DNA from: Verrucomicrobiota bacterium
Lineage (GTDB): Bacteria > Verrucomicrobiota > Verrucomicrobiia > Limisphaerales > UBA1319
DNA: 41,816 bases
Direction of reading: 5' to 3'
Assembly: GCA_022709905.1 (NCBI GenBank)
Contig: JAKLHY010000066.1
Location: forward strand, 1-41,816
Part shown: positions 41,151-41,816 of the stretch, one piece after another
How the letters are laid out: every line of letters starts with the position of its first letter
Position numbering within the stretch: the stretch's first letter is position 1
Program-made: the position numbers and the translations under genes
The notes under the pieces: model-generated
Seen by the model: the letters and a program-made list of their open reading frames with translations, nothing else
Databases searched by the model: none
What the model was told of the DNA's origin: nothing

Positions 41151-41783
41151 ATGCTCGAAAGCGAAAACATCCAGGGACGTCGAATTGGCAGCCTGGAACT
41201 GGCAGAAATCCGTGAGCTGATCGCAGAAAATCCCCTGTGGCATCGTCGGCGGTTGTCGGTGGCTTTAGCCCAGCGATGGCAATGGTATGCCCCTTCGGGT
41301 CAACTCAAAGACATGGCGGCTCGGACGCTCATGCTCAAACTTCATGAGCGAGGGCTTATCGTTCTACCGGAACGGCGGCGAGTCCCGACCCAACGGCGGG
41401 TGGGAACAACTCCGGAGCTCTGGGACTTACTCCCGCCGGAACCGGTTGAGAGCAGCCTGTCCTGCCTGCGCCCGCTGCAGATCCAGGTCGTTGGCCCCAA
41501 GAAGCCGGACTATGGGGTGTTTGAGCGCTATCTGGCCCGACATCACTACCTGAGCTATCGCGGGCCCATCGGCGAGAACATCGGCTACTTAATCCGCAGT
41601 CGCGCGGGCGTCGATTTGGCCTGCCTGCTTTTTGGAGCGGCGGCCTGGCAGTGTGCGCCCCGCGATCGGTGGATTGGCTGGTCGGCCGAGCAGCGCGCGC
41701 GCGGCCTGCCGTTCATCGCCAATAACCAGCGCTTTCTTACTGACATTTTGGCGATAAATTTGGCGATGAAAAGTCATACATAG
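41151..41783 (+). pseudogene. DUF4338 (Druantia DruA-like) protein, C-terminally truncated
   Basis: A 210-residue frame starting at ATG 41151. It shows the DUF4338 pattern: NPLWHRRRLSVALAQRWQW, a small HTH-like segment (MAARTLMLKLHERGLI), then RYLARHHYLSYRG, ENIGYLIRSR, FGAAAWQCAPRD and FIANNQRFL. In full-length relatives the protein continues well past this point; here the frame leaves the family after NNQRFL (about 41739) and ends in 14 unrelated residues. The domain is named after the Druantia phage-defence protein DruA, but stand-alone copies are scattered in genomes like insertion elements. This copy interrupts a secreted-protein gene, which supports the mobile interpretation. It is probably non-functional. 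Confidence 0.78.
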
Positions 41784-41788
41784 CCTAA
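41741..41788. mobile_element. Possible end of a second element inserted in the DUF4338 gene
   Basis: From 41741 the sequence reads TGACATTTTGGCGATAAATT then TGGCGATGAAAAGTCATACA. TTTGGCGAT occurs twice, 13 bases apart. Starting with TGACA and carrying short internal repeats is how IS21-type ends often look. The boundary coincides with loss of DUF4338 homology. The window ends before any transposase gene. Confidence 0.35.
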
Positions 41789-41816
41789 CTCTTCTGCTCT
41801 GAGTTGAACCTCTATT

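Overview
The window looks like chromosomal DNA of a Verrucomicrobiota bacterium (Pedosphaera/Limisphaerales-like). This is inferred from gene content, because there is no rRNA or tRNA in the window. The supporting traits are large hybrid sensor kinases with two-component propellers, a WD40-repeat Ser/Thr kinase overlapping its own sigma factor, DUF4091 and DUF362 proteins, a secreted Ig-like protein, and intergenic palindromes built on TCCCGGAGGGA and CAACCCC..GGGGTTG. No CRISPR array was seen.

Layout. 1-2.3 kb: a small SprA-related HExxH protein (minus strand), then a HAD-Nudix fusion directly followed by folB. 2.6-16.1 kb: five consecutive plus-strand signalling genes. They are a REC-HisKA-HATPase-REC-REC-HPt kinase, a REC-HPt-REC protein, a membrane PAS-GAF kinase whose phospho-acceptor His is replaced, and two related hybrid kinases (one with an OB-fold-like periplasmic part and three PAS domains, one with a two-component propeller and Y_Y_Y domain). 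Together they carry seven receiver domains and two HPt-like domains but no DNA-binding output. 16.4-21.2 kb: a Tat-exported DUF362 protein, then an MCE/Mla-type lipid transport operon of permease, ATPase, MCE protein and TPR lipoprotein. Most catalytic motifs of the ATPase are degenerate. 21.3-23.1 kb: a stand-alone helicase-associated (XPB/Ssl2-like) protein.

23.3-31.4 kb is a decayed type I restriction-modification island on the minus strand, in the order hsdM, rhuM, hsdS, DUF4062-GHKL gene, hsdR. hsdM has lost its whole methyltransferase core by an in-frame deletion. rhuM is cut short by a pair of inverted palindromic elements. hsdR carries a nonsense codon, a one-base frameshift and a 3' deletion that joins it to what looks like the tail of a YgjP-type metallopeptidase gene. 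Only hsdS and the DUF4062-GHKL gene look intact.

31.7-35.9 kb holds two secreted proteins: a DUF4091 protein and an unusual nucleoside-hydrolase/beta-helix fusion. 36-40.2 kb holds the sigma factor-WD40 kinase pair. 40.3-41.8 kb holds an Ig-like secreted protein gene interrupted by a DUF4338 (DruA-like) element, which is itself truncated by another element's end.

The points most worth following up are the HAD-Nudix-folB arrangement (a candidate for the two dephosphorylation steps of folate synthesis), the degenerate MCE ATPase, the DUF4062-GHKL gene surviving in a dead restriction locus, the hsdM core deletion, and the nucleoside hydrolase-beta-helix fusion.
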